The notes under the pieces are model-generated. The model had not been told where the DNA came from. It was given only the letters and a program-made list of their open reading frames with translations, and did not search any database. A DNA stretch of 64,000 nucleotides from CBDHHC01 sp965263345. Lineage in GTDB: Bacteria; Pseudomonadota; Alphaproteobacteria; Rhizobiales; CBDHHC01. The stretch spans positions 1-64,000 of the forward strand of contig CBDHHC010000021.1 of NCBI GenBank assembly GCA_965263345.1, written 5' to 3'. This document shows, in pieces, positions 9,151-17,813 of the stretch; within the stretch, counting starts at the first letter, position 1; each line of letters opens with the position of its first letter. Made by a program: the position numbers and the translations under genes.

Positions 9151-9693
9151 TCAATTGGTAATGTTGGTTTTATACAAAACCAATTCATTCTTTTTCCCAT
9201 CCCCTTCTATTGTAACTTTATCGTTATGAATGGATATAATACGCCAGCCTTCAATGGTCATTTTATTTGAATACCAGAGGCCTTTGGGGTTTTGCGGAGA
9301 ACTAATAAGCGCTTTTCGTGCACTTACATTTATGAGAATGCCTAGAAGCTTTAGTTGTGTATGGGAAATTATTGAAGGTTCCTGTTTTATTTGAGGAATG
9401 GGTTTTTCGATAGGTTTGATAATCTTCTTGATATAAGGCTTACGGTTTTTGTTAAAAATCGGGCGTTTATTAATTTCCGAATTGGAATTAAGTGTGGTTT
9501 TTTTAAAGGCAAATTGTGGTTTGGCCAACACACTATTATTTTGCGGTATCTGTTTAAGTAAGTGTAAGCTGGGCGTGATATCGAGTGTTATCGTCTGAAG
9601 ATAATATATTGCATATCCGAGAGAACAGGAAAACAGTATTAGAAAAGTAAGGGAGACAGTTTTTATGAATGAAGCCTGAGAGGAGTTGTTCAT
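9151..9693 (-). CDS. gspC: type II secretion inner-membrane protein GspC
   Basis: A 180-residue protein with one N-terminal membrane helix (SFIKTVSLTFLILFSCSLGY), a Lys/Pro-rich linker and the homology region (LKLLGILINVSARKALISSP, then GLWYSNKMTIEGWRIISIHN). GspC links the inner-membrane platform to the N0 domain of GspD. There is no PDZ or coiled-coil domain after the homology region, so it is a short variant. It overlaps the end of gspM by 4 bp and precedes gspD. Confidence 0.85.
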   Translation of the reverse strand: MNNSSQASFIKTVSLTFLILFSCSLGYAIYYLQTITLDITPSLHLLKQIPQNNSVLAKPQFAFKKTTLNSNSEINKRPIFNKNRKPYIKKIIKPIEKPIPQIKQEPSIISHTQLKLLGILINVSARKALISSPQNPKGLWYSNKMTIEGWRIISIHNDKVTIEGDGKKNELVLYKTNITN

Positions 9694-10253
9694 TTTTTAT
9701 CTCCTTCCCATAAGCCTGCATAAATTTCAAGTTGTAGAGATATTATCTTATCGGATGTTATTCCAGCAGGTTGATAGACTTCATTTGCCCGAAAGCTTGC
9801 CCTTTCAATTATGAGAAAGGGAATATGATTTTCTATATCATGTAAGAGTTGATATAGTTTTTTTTGAGTCCCGCTTAAATCTATGCGGACACCAACCAAC
9901 TGGCTGTCGGCATTTTTTTTTGATTGTATTTTGCTTGCTTGTTGAACAATAATCTGATGTTTGGTTGCGATATTTTTTACTGTAGACTGTAGGTTTGCGA
10001 AGACAATCGTTTCGCTTTGCCCTTCCATAAAATTTTTACGAGTTGAGGAAGTGGAAGATGTTTTCTTTGGAACTTTTTTATTTTGTATTGTTAGGTATTT
10101 TGCGAGAAGGAAGCGTTTTTCTTCAATCTCATTTTGATTATCTAAATAATTTTGTCGTAAGGGAATTAGAATAAAATTCATAATAGCCAGTAGTGGAAGT
10201 ATTATGAGAGATATTGCAAGTAAGCGCCTGATATTTGGTGAAAGTTGATACAT
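9690..10253 (-). CDS. gspM: type II secretion protein GspM (PilO-like)
   Basis: A 187-residue bitopic inner-membrane protein: one helix (LLAISLIILPLLAIMNFILI), a coiled-coil region (NEIEEKRFLLAKYLTIQNKK) and a ferredoxin-like C-terminal domain (GVRIDLSGTQKKLYQLLHDI, PFLIIERASFRA). GspM pairs with GspL in the inner-membrane platform. It is 3 bp after gspL and overlaps gspC, so the three are probably translated together. Confidence 0.85.
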   Translation of the reverse strand: MYQLSPNIRRLLAISLIILPLLAIMNFILIPLRQNYLDNQNEIEEKRFLLAKYLTIQNKKVPKKTSSTSSTRKNFMEGQSETIVFANLQSTVKNIATKHQIIVQQASKIQSKKNADSQLVGVRIDLSGTQKKLYQLLHDIENHIPFLIIERASFRANEVYQPAGITSDKIISLQLEIYAGLWEGDKK

Positions 10254-10256
10254 TGT

Positions 10257-11360
10257 TCACCTTTTAAGCTCAGAAAATTGCGCAGGTTTTGTGAGTAATT
10301 TCAGACGATAGCGCTCTCGTTTTTGTGTTGGGTCCATTATAACAGGAGATATAAAACTGATCTTATGAAAGAGTTTTGAGTTATCTAAGGTTTTTAGTAA
10401 TTTCTCGGCGTTTTTAGTATAACCTGTGATAATGATTTCGCCTTGTTTGACTTGCATGTCATTAACCCAGCTGTCGTCAGGTAATTTTTTTGCTATCTCT
10501 TCCCATAGTCTTACTATTGGAATAACTTTGTGTTTTTTTATATTTAAACTTTGAATTTTTCTCTCGAGGTTTTGAGAAGATTTTATCCTAGCTTGTACTT
10601 TTTGTGCTTTCTGTTTGGCTATTTTGATTTTCTGATTAAGGGCAGAGATTGCTAAACTTTGTTTTTCAAAAAGTAAATATGTAAAAGTGGTAGATAATAT
10701 AAGGATAAGTGATAAAAACATATATGCTGTTTTTTTATATAATGACTTATTATTTGAAATATCATTTTCAGCTATGAGATTAATATTATATGGGGATGAG
10801 GGCTCATCTCCAATTGCATCAACAAAAGAAATTTTGATGTTTTGTTTTTCAAAATTTTCTATCAGACTATTAACTTTATCTCTTTTTGCAATAATTTGTT
10901 GAATATGGAGCTTATTCTTATTTTCCTTTGAAATAATATAGTCAGAGTATATTTGATCATGTTTAAATGGGGTCGTATTTTCCAGATTGAGTGATAATAT
11001 TTTTTCAATTTCAAATCTAGTTTCAAGAGGAAGTTCTTCTTTTCTTAAAAAATATTGTTTGGGACGTAAACGTAAACCAAATATGTTCGCTTTATTTTTT
11101 TTCTTTAGTCTTTTTATAAATTCTTGAGAATGAAATTCAAAGTTCTCGAGTGTATGGAATTCTTGTATTTCGGGCTCTTCGTTTATCGAATTCTTCTTAG
11201 TTATAGTAAGTTTATTTTCGTGATAAGAAAAAGCTATATAAGGTATAGGTCTTTTATTTGTAGATTTTAACCAATCCGGGATAATTGTGGAGAGTTCATA
11301 ATACCACCACTGGAAAAAATGAGAGATATAAAATTGTAAGTGGTCGTTTTTTTGATTCAC
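10257..11360 (-). CDS. gspL: type II secretion protein GspL
   Basis: A 367-residue protein with a cytoplasmic actin-like part (RLRPKQYFLRKEELPLETR), a membrane helix near residue 215 (AYMFLSLILILSTTFTYLLF), a coiled coil rich in Lys and Gln, and a PilN-like periplasmic domain (WEEIAKKLPDDSWVNDMQVK). GspL recruits the GspE ATPase to the inner membrane. The start is GTG at 11360 with only a weak ribosome binding site. It is the first gene of the leftward operon, divergent from gspE across 168 bp. Confidence 0.85.
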   Translation of the reverse strand: MNQKNDHLQFYISHFFQWWYYELSTIIPDWLKSTNKRPIPYIAFSYHENKLTITKKNSINEEPEIQEFHTLENFEFHSQEFIKRLKKKNKANIFGLRLRPKQYFLRKEELPLETRFEIEKILSLNLENTTPFKHDQIYSDYIISKENKNKLHIQQIIAKRDKVNSLIENFEKQNIKISFVDAIGDEPSSPYNINLIAENDISNNKSLYKKTAYMFLSLILILSTTFTYLLFEKQSLAISALNQKIKIAKQKAQKVQARIKSSQNLERKIQSLNIKKHKVIPIVRLWEEIAKKLPDDSWVNDMQVKQGEIIITGYTKNAEKLLKTLDNSKLFHKISFISPVIMDPTQKRERYRLKLLTKPAQFSELKR

Positions 11361-11382
11361 TTTACGTAACTCTACTAATTAG

Positions 11383-11399
11383 CTCATTAAATTAATGAG
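11383..11399. promoter_or_regulatory. palindrome between the two T2SS operons
   Basis: CTCATTAAATTAATGAG is a perfect 8+1+8 palindrome in the gspL-gspE intergenic region. The ten bases AGCTCATTAA recur at 11466-11475, 85 bp away, in front of gspE. The arrangement fits a dimeric regulator controlling both operons. Confidence 0.4.
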
Positions 11400-11528
11400 T
11401 TGATATAAAATAACACTAACATATGACCTATCCTATATGATATAACTTATGCAAAAGAATATGTTAGCTCATTAATATATAGCTTTAGAATAAGGCAACA
11501 TAAATATTTATGTATTTTGTAATACTCA

Positions 11529-13247
11529 ATGAATTTTACAGATCCGAACAGTCAGAATTTTATAGAAAGCCTGAGTAATTTATTGCTCAATAATAAAATT
11601 ATTGATGAAAATGCATTAAATAGGGCAAAAACAGCACATTCTCAGACAAATGAGCGTTTCGATCTTGTGTTGACAAAGCTCGGTTTGGTTTCGGAGGAAG
11701 ACCTCAATCAATTTTTAGCAAAACTACTCAAAATTCCATTTGTTGAAAAGAATGACTATCCAGACGACCTCATTATTCTTAATGAGGTGAGTTTAGATTT
11801 TTTACGACTTCATAAAATATTATTGTTAGATCTAACACAAGATCAACTGAAAATTGCCACTCCAGACCCTTTTAATCACCAGGCCTTCGAAGCTCTTTCA
11901 TATCAACTTGATAAAGATATAGAATGTTGTTTAACGAGAAATGCAGATTTTGAGGAGGCCTTTGAGACACTATTTGAACATAATTTGTCAAGGCAAACTA
12001 CAGATTATGAGGATTTAGATTTCTTAGACGTTAATAGTGAGGATGTTCAGAAACTAAAAGATCTTGCAAGTGAAGCACCGGTTATAAAATTAGTAAATGA
12101 TCTGATTATCAAAGCTGTAGAGAATAATGCTTCAGATATTCATATTGAACCATTGGAAAATTATGTTCGTGTTAGGTATCGCATTGATGGTTTTCTCAAT
12201 GAAGTTCAAAAAATTCCATTACATCTTAAATCGGCTGTTATTTCGCGCATTAAAATTCTAGGTAAGCTCAATATTGCAGAAAGACGTCTTCCTCTTGATG
12301 GTAGAATTAAGATGACAGTGAGGGGTATAGATGTTGATATTCGACTATCAACGACTCCAATCTATTTTGGGGAAAGTGTTGTATTAAGAATTCTGGATCA
12401 GAGTAAATTAACCCTTGATTTTCCAACTTTGGGGTTTGAGGGGAAAACATATGAAAATTATAAGACCTTAATTCAAAAGCCAAATGGCATCGTACTCGTG
12501 ACAGGTCCTACAGGAAGTGGTAAAACAACGACGCTTTATGCCTCTTTAAATGAATTGAATGATGTTGCGCAGAAGGTATTTACTGTAGAAGATCCTATCG
12601 AATATCAATTAGCTGGTATCAACCAACTTCAAGTTCATTCTGAAATTGGTTTAAATTTTGCGAAAGCCCTCAGGTCAATCTTAAGACAAGATCCTGATAT
12701 TATCATGGTCGGGGAAATCAGAGACTTAGAAACTGCGCAAATTTCCATTCAGGCTTCATTAACCGGGCATTTGGTATTTTCTACACTCCATACCAATAGT
12801 GCAGCTGCAACAATAACTCGACTTATTGATATGGGTGTTGAAGACTATTTTATTGCCTCTACTGTTACTGGAATATTAGCACAGAGGCTTGTTGGGAAAT
12901 TATGTGAACATTGTGCAGAACCAATTGAGGTAACGCAACCTTTTATCGATAAGTTACACCCGACACAAGATACATTGTCAATGGTCAAGCATTCTATAAA
13001 ACTAAAAAAGGCTGTGGGATGTGCGTATTGTAACTATACAGGTTTCAAGGGACGGACAACGATTATGGAACTTCTTGTGATTGATGATACAATACATGAT
13101 GTTATCCTTTCTTCTGGTTCGCAGGCACAAATAGAAAAACAAGCGGTTCAAAATGGAATGACAACGATGTACCAAAATGGATTAGTACGAGCTTTTCGTG
13201 GAGAAACAACGATCGAAGAAATTTTGCGTGTTGCACGATTAAAGTAA
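11529..13247 (+). CDS. gspE: type II secretion ATPase GspE
   Basis: A 572-residue hexameric ATPase that powers pseudopilus assembly. The N-terminal GspE domain binds GspL. The core has Walker A GPTGSGKTTTLYA, an Asp box, Walker B (ILRQDPDIIMVGEIRDLETA) and the His box (GHLVFSTLHTN). A four-Cys zinc motif is visible (CEHC near residue 461, CAYC near residue 499). First gene of the rightward operon; there is no strong Shine-Dalgarno before the ATG. Confidence 0.96.
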   Translation: MNFTDPNSQNFIESLSNLLLNNKIIDENALNRAKTAHSQTNERFDLVLTKLGLVSEEDLNQFLAKLLKIPFVEKNDYPDDLIILNEVSLDFLRLHKILLLDLTQDQLKIATPDPFNHQAFEALSYQLDKDIECCLTRNADFEEAFETLFEHNLSRQTTDYEDLDFLDVNSEDVQKLKDLASEAPVIKLVNDLIIKAVENNASDIHIEPLENYVRVRYRIDGFLNEVQKIPLHLKSAVISRIKILGKLNIAERRLPLDGRIKMTVRGIDVDIRLSTTPIYFGESVVLRILDQSKLTLDFPTLGFEGKTYENYKTLIQKPNGIVLVTGPTGSGKTTTLYASLNELNDVAQKVFTVEDPIEYQLAGINQLQVHSEIGLNFAKALRSILRQDPDIIMVGEIRDLETAQISIQASLTGHLVFSTLHTNSAAATITRLIDMGVEDYFIASTVTGILAQRLVGKLCEHCAEPIEVTQPFIDKLHPTQDTLSMVKHSIKLKKAVGCAYCNYTGFKGRTTIMELLVIDDTIHDVILSSGSQAQIEKQAVQNGMTTMYQNGLVRAFRGETTIEEILRVARLK

Positions 13248-13251
13248 TGTT

Positions 13252-14475
13252 ATGAAAACGTATCACTATCAGGCTTATACCAAAGATGGTTCATTTGTTT
13301 CAGGGTATGTTGAGGCCTTAGATCAAAAAAGTGCTATAAATCAAGTATATCAAAAGGGGTTGCATCCATTTGAGACAAACCAAGTCTCTCATAAACACAG
13401 CAAAAATTGGTGGCATATTGAGCTAACAAATCGACATAAATTAAGTGATAGGGATTTGGCTATTTTTACCAGAGAACTAGCCACATTGTTAAAAGCTGAA
13501 ATTCCACTCGACGAAACTTTACGGATATGTGCAGAGCAAAGCACGAGTCGTAAACTTAAATTATTTTGTGAATCTATTTTAGATAAAGTCGTGGCAGGCT
13601 CATCTTTAGCAAAAGCTTTGGCTAACTCAGAAGCAAAATTACCTACTTATTATTGTAGTTTGGTCGAAGTTGGAGAGGTTAGTGGTACATTAGGGAATGT
13701 ATTTGGCGAGGTTGCAAAATTTATTGAAAATATTGATGAGGTGAGGTCCAAATTACGGTCCGCATTAATATATCCTGTGATGCTGTTATTACTTTCTCTT
13801 GGAGCGATTATTTTTATTGCTACTTTTCTTGTACCTGCTTTGTTACCGATATTTGAAGATTCTGGAGCGCCAACGCCTTTCTTTATTGATTTGGTGCTGG
13901 GACTAAATTTATTGGTTACAATATATTGGCTGCCGTTATCCCTAGGGCTGGCTTTATCGATATTTGCGATGATGATGGCATTTAGATTACCAACATCTCG
14001 TTTTATAATTGATAAGTTCTTACTGAAAACACCAATCGTTGGAAAGCTTATTATTCAAAGTGAGACAGGGCGTCTTTCAAGATCACTTGCTATTTTGCTT
14101 AAACAGGGGATCACTCTGGTTCATGCGCTAGGGATATTGAAGAATGTGGCGAATAACCAATTGCTTAAACATAATATAGAAAGTTCATTGGAGACTATTA
14201 AAGAAGGTGAGAAGCTTCACAAAGCTTTTAATAAGATTGATGTTTTTCCTGATTTGATGAAACGGCTTGTGAAAGTTGGTGAAGAAACTGGCCGGTTGGA
14301 TGATATGCTCTTTCACACTGCACATATTTATGAAACACAGTTTCAAAGATCAATCAGTTCTATATTAACCTGGTTTACACCTGTTATCACTCTTATCATG
14401 GGGGTTGGTATTGGTGGTTTAATGATTTCTGTTATGACAGCGATTTTAAGTGTCAATGAGATTGCCTTCCAATGA
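13252..14475 (+). CDS. gspF: type II secretion inner-membrane platform protein GspF
   Basis: A 407-residue polytopic protein with two T2SSF domains (LAIFTRELATLLKAEIPLDE; SRSLAILLKQGITLVHAL), each followed by membrane helices (LIYPVMLLLLSLGAIIFIAT; WFTPVITLIMGVGIGGLMIS). It forms the rotating or anchoring core under the pseudopilus. It follows gspE by 4 bp and overlaps gspH by 4 bp. Confidence 0.95.
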   Translation: MKTYHYQAYTKDGSFVSGYVEALDQKSAINQVYQKGLHPFETNQVSHKHSKNWWHIELTNRHKLSDRDLAIFTRELATLLKAEIPLDETLRICAEQSTSRKLKLFCESILDKVVAGSSLAKALANSEAKLPTYYCSLVEVGEVSGTLGNVFGEVAKFIENIDEVRSKLRSALIYPVMLLLLSLGAIIFIATFLVPALLPIFEDSGAPTPFFIDLVLGLNLLVTIYWLPLSLGLALSIFAMMMAFRLPTSRFIIDKFLLKTPIVGKLIIQSETGRLSRSLAILLKQGITLVHALGILKNVANNQLLKHNIESSLETIKEGEKLHKAFNKIDVFPDLMKRLVKVGEETGRLDDMLFHTAHIYETQFQRSISSILTWFTPVITLIMGVGIGGLMISVMTAILSVNEIAFQ

Positions 14476-14933
14476 CAATCAATTTTATTACATATAAAAA
14501 AAATGAAAGAGGCTTCACACTGATTGAGATGTTGGTAGTTTTGGTGGTCTTATCCAGTGTATTATTAATAACAGCACCCATTATCAGGTCAAAGCCAGAA
14601 GCAATTGAACTGAGACATGCAAGTTTAGGAGTTGCATCTATGCTCCGCGAAACCAGATCTTATGCGGTGCGTCACAATCGGTCTGCGTCCTTTTCTTTTG
14701 ACATAAAAAAACGTAAATACTGGAGCCTGAACAAAGGGCGGTCTCAAAAAGTTTCAAAAAGAATAATAGTCTCAATTTTATCAGCACAAGAAGAGCGCGT
14801 GGAGCAGGACGTTGGGCTTATACGTTTTTTTGTAGATGGGAGTTCTACAGGTGGGCAAATTATTCTACAAAGTCAGAACCATAAAGATATTATATCTATA
14901 GATTGGCTCTCAGGGAAAGTTATCGTTGAATGA
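14472..14933 (+). CDS. gspH: type II secretion minor pseudopilin GspH
   Basis: A 153-residue pseudopilin with the type IV prepilin motif ERGFTLIEMLVVLVVLSSVL (G/F site, Glu5). The soluble part has LRETRSYAVRHNRSASFSFD, like GspH. It is too divergent to be the major pseudopilin GspG, which carries a calcium-binding C-terminus not seen here. It sits where gspG would normally come, directly after gspF. Confidence 0.85.
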   Translation: MTINFITYKKNERGFTLIEMLVVLVVLSSVLLITAPIIRSKPEAIELRHASLGVASMLRETRSYAVRHNRSASFSFDIKKRKYWSLNKGRSQKVSKRIIVSILSAQEERVEQDVGLIRFFVDGSSTGGQIILQSQNHKDIISIDWLSGKVIVE

Positions 14934-15322
14934 GAAGGATAAACGAGCAATCACAAAATGGTTTTACACTTATAGAAGTTCTTGTAGCCTTTACAATTCT
15001 TTCTATATCTTTGATCATTTTATTTCGCTCAATAGGTGTAGGAGCTCAGAATTATGGTTATGTGGAACGTAAAACGATAGCTTTGAGATTAGCCCAATCA
15101 AAACTTGCATCTGTAGGGTATGATATTCCTCTAAAAGTTGGAAATGTTAAAGGCCGTGAGGATAATATGCAATGGATGATAAAAATGGTTCCTTACAATA
15201 GAACAGTATCTCAAAGTAAGGCTACGAAAGATGGCATATGGGTTGAGGTTGTCGTAAAAGATAATTTTGGGAAATTTAAAAGACCTGTTCATGTAATGTT
15301 GTCGAGCTTTAAATTAAAATGA
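14930..15322 (+). CDS. gspI: type II secretion minor pseudopilin GspI
   Basis: A 130-residue pseudopilin. The motif QNGFTLIEVLVAFTILSISL gives the cleavage site and membrane helix; YVERKTIALRLAQSKLASVG and the short beta domain fit GspI, which forms the tip complex with GspJ and GspK. Overlaps both neighbours by 4 bp. Confidence 0.88.
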   Translation: MRRINEQSQNGFTLIEVLVAFTILSISLIILFRSIGVGAQNYGYVERKTIALRLAQSKLASVGYDIPLKVGNVKGREDNMQWMIKMVPYNRTVSQSKATKDGIWVEVVVKDNFGKFKRPVHVMLSSFKLK

Positions 15323-15975
15323 TCACCTTAATGTTTCAGTTAAGACACACAACTTCTAAAAAGAAAAAATATAAAAAAGGCTTCAGTTTAATTGAAGTTT
15401 TGATTGCCCTTACGCTTCTAGCTCTTATTTTTACATTTATCACAGGTGCTCTTCAATTTACCTACAGAAGCTGGCTGCTTTCAAATGATATTAATAAAAC
15501 GTCTCCTCTTGTTACAGTACAGGATTTTCTAATACGGCATATTTCATCAGCAAAACCACTTCGGAGGCGGTTAAGTACTGACACAAATTTACAACTTGCG
15601 TTTAAGGGAGAAAAAAACAGAATAGAATTCATTACTGAGATGCCCGAGCGTGTCGTATCTTCTGGGCTTTATAAGCTTTCTGTTTATTCTGAGAGTGAGA
15701 AAAAAAATGCACAGCTTATGGTTCACATTCAACCATTTCATCCTTTAAGATCGCTTTCTGAAATAAAAGGAAGGACAGGGCAACGTATATTGATCAATAA
15801 TATTGACGAGGTTATTTTTGAATATTATGGAGCACAATCAAGATCAAGTGCACCTACATGGCATTTTAGCTGGAAACGCAAAGATGTATTACCAGATTTA
15901 ATACGCATCAATATTATATTTCCCAAAAATGCCCCCCGGCACTGGACACCAATTGTTGTAAGAATTAAGCACTGA
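15319..15975 (+). CDS. gspJ: type II secretion minor pseudopilin GspJ
   Basis: A 218-residue pseudopilin with the motif KKGFSLIEVLIALTLLALIF after a short basic leader. The C-terminal part (IDEVIFEYYGAQ, WHFSWKRKDVLPDLIRINII) fits GspJ. It ends the rightward operon. gspG, gspN and gspO are not found here or elsewhere in the window. Confidence 0.87.
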   Translation: MITLMFQLRHTTSKKKKYKKGFSLIEVLIALTLLALIFTFITGALQFTYRSWLLSNDINKTSPLVTVQDFLIRHISSAKPLRRRLSTDTNLQLAFKGEKNRIEFITEMPERVVSSGLYKLSVYSESEKKNAQLMVHIQPFHPLRSLSEIKGRTGQRILINNIDEVIFEYYGAQSRSSAPTWHFSWKRKDVLPDLIRINIIFPKNAPRHWTPIVVRIKH

Positions 15976-16017
15976 TTGTTATGATCAGAAAAACCTATAT
16001 TATATTCTAGGGCTTTC

Positions 16018-16033
16018 GTGACATTGATGTCAC
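16018..16033. promoter_or_regulatory. short palindrome between gspJ and RHS2
   Basis: GTGACATTGATGTCAC has 7-bp arms and a 2-nt centre. It lies about 150 bp before the SpvB-like start and could be an operator for that gene; it lacks the T-run of a terminator. Confidence 0.25.
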
Positions 16034-16181
16034 TGTACCGCAATTTGTATTGTCTCACTGCGAATGTTTTTGAGGTTGCCATATTTTTGGCGCAGATCAT
16101 TTTATAAGTTCCAGACAACATTTTTTAAATAGCATTTTACGAGATTTGTGGAGCCAACCACAGTCTCTGGAGGGATTTTTT

Positions 16182-17033
16182 ATGTCTTTGCATCTCGGCT
16201 TGCCGTTCGGTAAAAACGCGTCTTTTGTTCAAAGCCTCATCACTTTCAGTATCACTCTTTTCATAAGTTGGGTGACTATTGTTTCTTCAAATGCTCAAAC
16301 GGAAGTGGTTGGGGCAACAGCAGGAACGGTTGGCGTGACACCGGCTGGTGGGGCGAGTTATTCGATACCGATTGCCGTTCCTGTGGGAACAACAGGCGTG
16401 CAGCCAAAGCTGGCTTTGCAATATAATTCGCAAGCTGGAAATGGTTTGGTGGGGATGGGCTTTTCTGTGTTGGGTCTGTCCACAATTTCGCGCTGTCCGA
16501 CAGATAATTTTTATGATAACCCGGCCAATGGTGGGATAGGTATTGATCCGGTTGATTATGACAATAATGATAAATACTGCCTAAATGGTCAGCGATTGGT
16601 TTCAGTTAATGGGACTTATGGAGCTGATGGCACAGAGTACCGGACCATCCTGGAAAGCTTTGATAAAATTATCTCTTATGGCAATACGGCAGGGGCCCCA
16701 ACATCCTTTACGGTTTACAAAAAAAGCGGTGAGATTTTCACCTATGGGACCAGCACAGACAGCCGCGTGATTGGTTCAAACCAAACCCAGGTTGGCACTT
16801 GGGCCTTAAAACGGATCTCTGATGTCAAAGGCAATTATGTCGAATTTTCTTATTTTAATGATAAGCCAACAGGCCAGTTTTACCTGACGAAGGTGGACTA
16901 TACAGGCAATGATGCTCTTGGCCTAGCGCCCTATAACCGTGTTGATTTTATTTATGAAAATCGCCCTGAACCGATTATAGCCTATATGACAAGGAGGCCA
17001 GGTCTCAGATTACCAAACGCCTCAAAGAGGTGA
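16182..17033 (+). pseudogene. SpvB-like N-terminal part of RHS2, frame break at its end
   Basis: The ATG at 16182 follows GGAGGG by about 7 nt. The protein opens with a signal sequence (LITFSITLFISWVTIVSSNA) and the SpvB/TcdB hallmark (GATAGTVGVTPAGGASYSIP, GVQPKLALQYNSQAGNGLVG, GMGFSVLGLSTISRCP). It reads properly to RPEPIIAY at about 16985 and then runs out at 17033. The downstream frame resumes exactly as DKEARSQITKRLKEVKVY, so a 2-bp gain (TATATGAC instead of TATGAC, 16983-16990) or an equivalent indel broke it. SpvB-like heads form the base of toxin-delivery shells. Confidence 0.85.
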
Positions 17034-17686
17034 AAGTTTATACAGAGAACCAGCTGTTTCATGAGTACCGTTTGACTTATGAAACGGGGGCAACGAACCG
17101 TTCTCGTTTGGCGAGTATCAGGGAATGTACAGCTGGCAATACCTGCTTTAAGCCGACAGTGTTTAATTGGTCTGCTGATGGGGGGAGTGGGTTTGATAAG
17201 ACCACAATTCCAGGCGCTGAAGCTATTCCAAATTATAACTCAGTTCATGCGACTGGGGATTTTAATGGTGATGGGCTTACGGATCTCTATATTCAGCTAA
17301 CTTATGACAATGGCCGAGCTGCAGGGGGATCAAATATTGAAGGCAAGACATGGCTTGCGAATGGTGATGGAACATTTACAAAAATTATAATTCCTGACAA
17401 TGAAGCCATGCCGGACAAAAGTCGTGTCCATGCAACTGGGGATTTTAATGGCGACGGTCTGACAGATTTATATGTTCAAGGTGCTCATACTTCTGGTCGT
17501 GCTGCAGGCGGGCAATCAATTCCAGGACAAGTATGGTACTCGGATGGTGATGGGACCTTCACAAAAGTTATCATTCCTGGCAATGACGCCATGCCAAACT
17601 ATAGTAAAGTTGATCATGCCCATTCTGCGTGTACCTCTGGCTTTGCTGGCCGGACACGCATTTTTATATTCAACCGATACAGCTGA
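17030..17686 (+). pseudogene. RHS2 middle segment: SpvB remainder and FG-GAP/VCBS repeats
   Basis: This continues the SpvB-like domain (LFHEYRLTYETG, SRLASIRECTAGNTCFKP) and then at least two complete repeats of about 61 residues (HATGDFNGDGLTDLYIQ; HATGDFNGDGLTDLYVQ), with a third partial one. The Asp-rich FNGDGLTDL loops are FG-GAP/VCBS calcium-binding repeats of beta-propellers. Around 17610 the repeat ends abruptly, and 17640-17830 is unrelated or scrambled sequence. The RHS/YD repeats expected next are missing. No start of its own is credible, so it belongs to the broken gene that begins at 16182. Confidence 0.8.
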
Positions 17687-17813
17687 GCATGGCAAAGCAA
17701 CTGCCACCTATTGCGGGTTATGGTCTGCCAATGGCAACTAATCCAGCTTCAGGGTGATGGCTAGCACATGATGACGGAACTATTCTTCCTTTGACAGGAA
17801 TGGTCAATGCTGA

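Noticed and set aside
14472..14933. Calling this pseudopilin GspG
   Set aside because: The soluble domain matches GspH and lacks the conserved GspG C-terminus.
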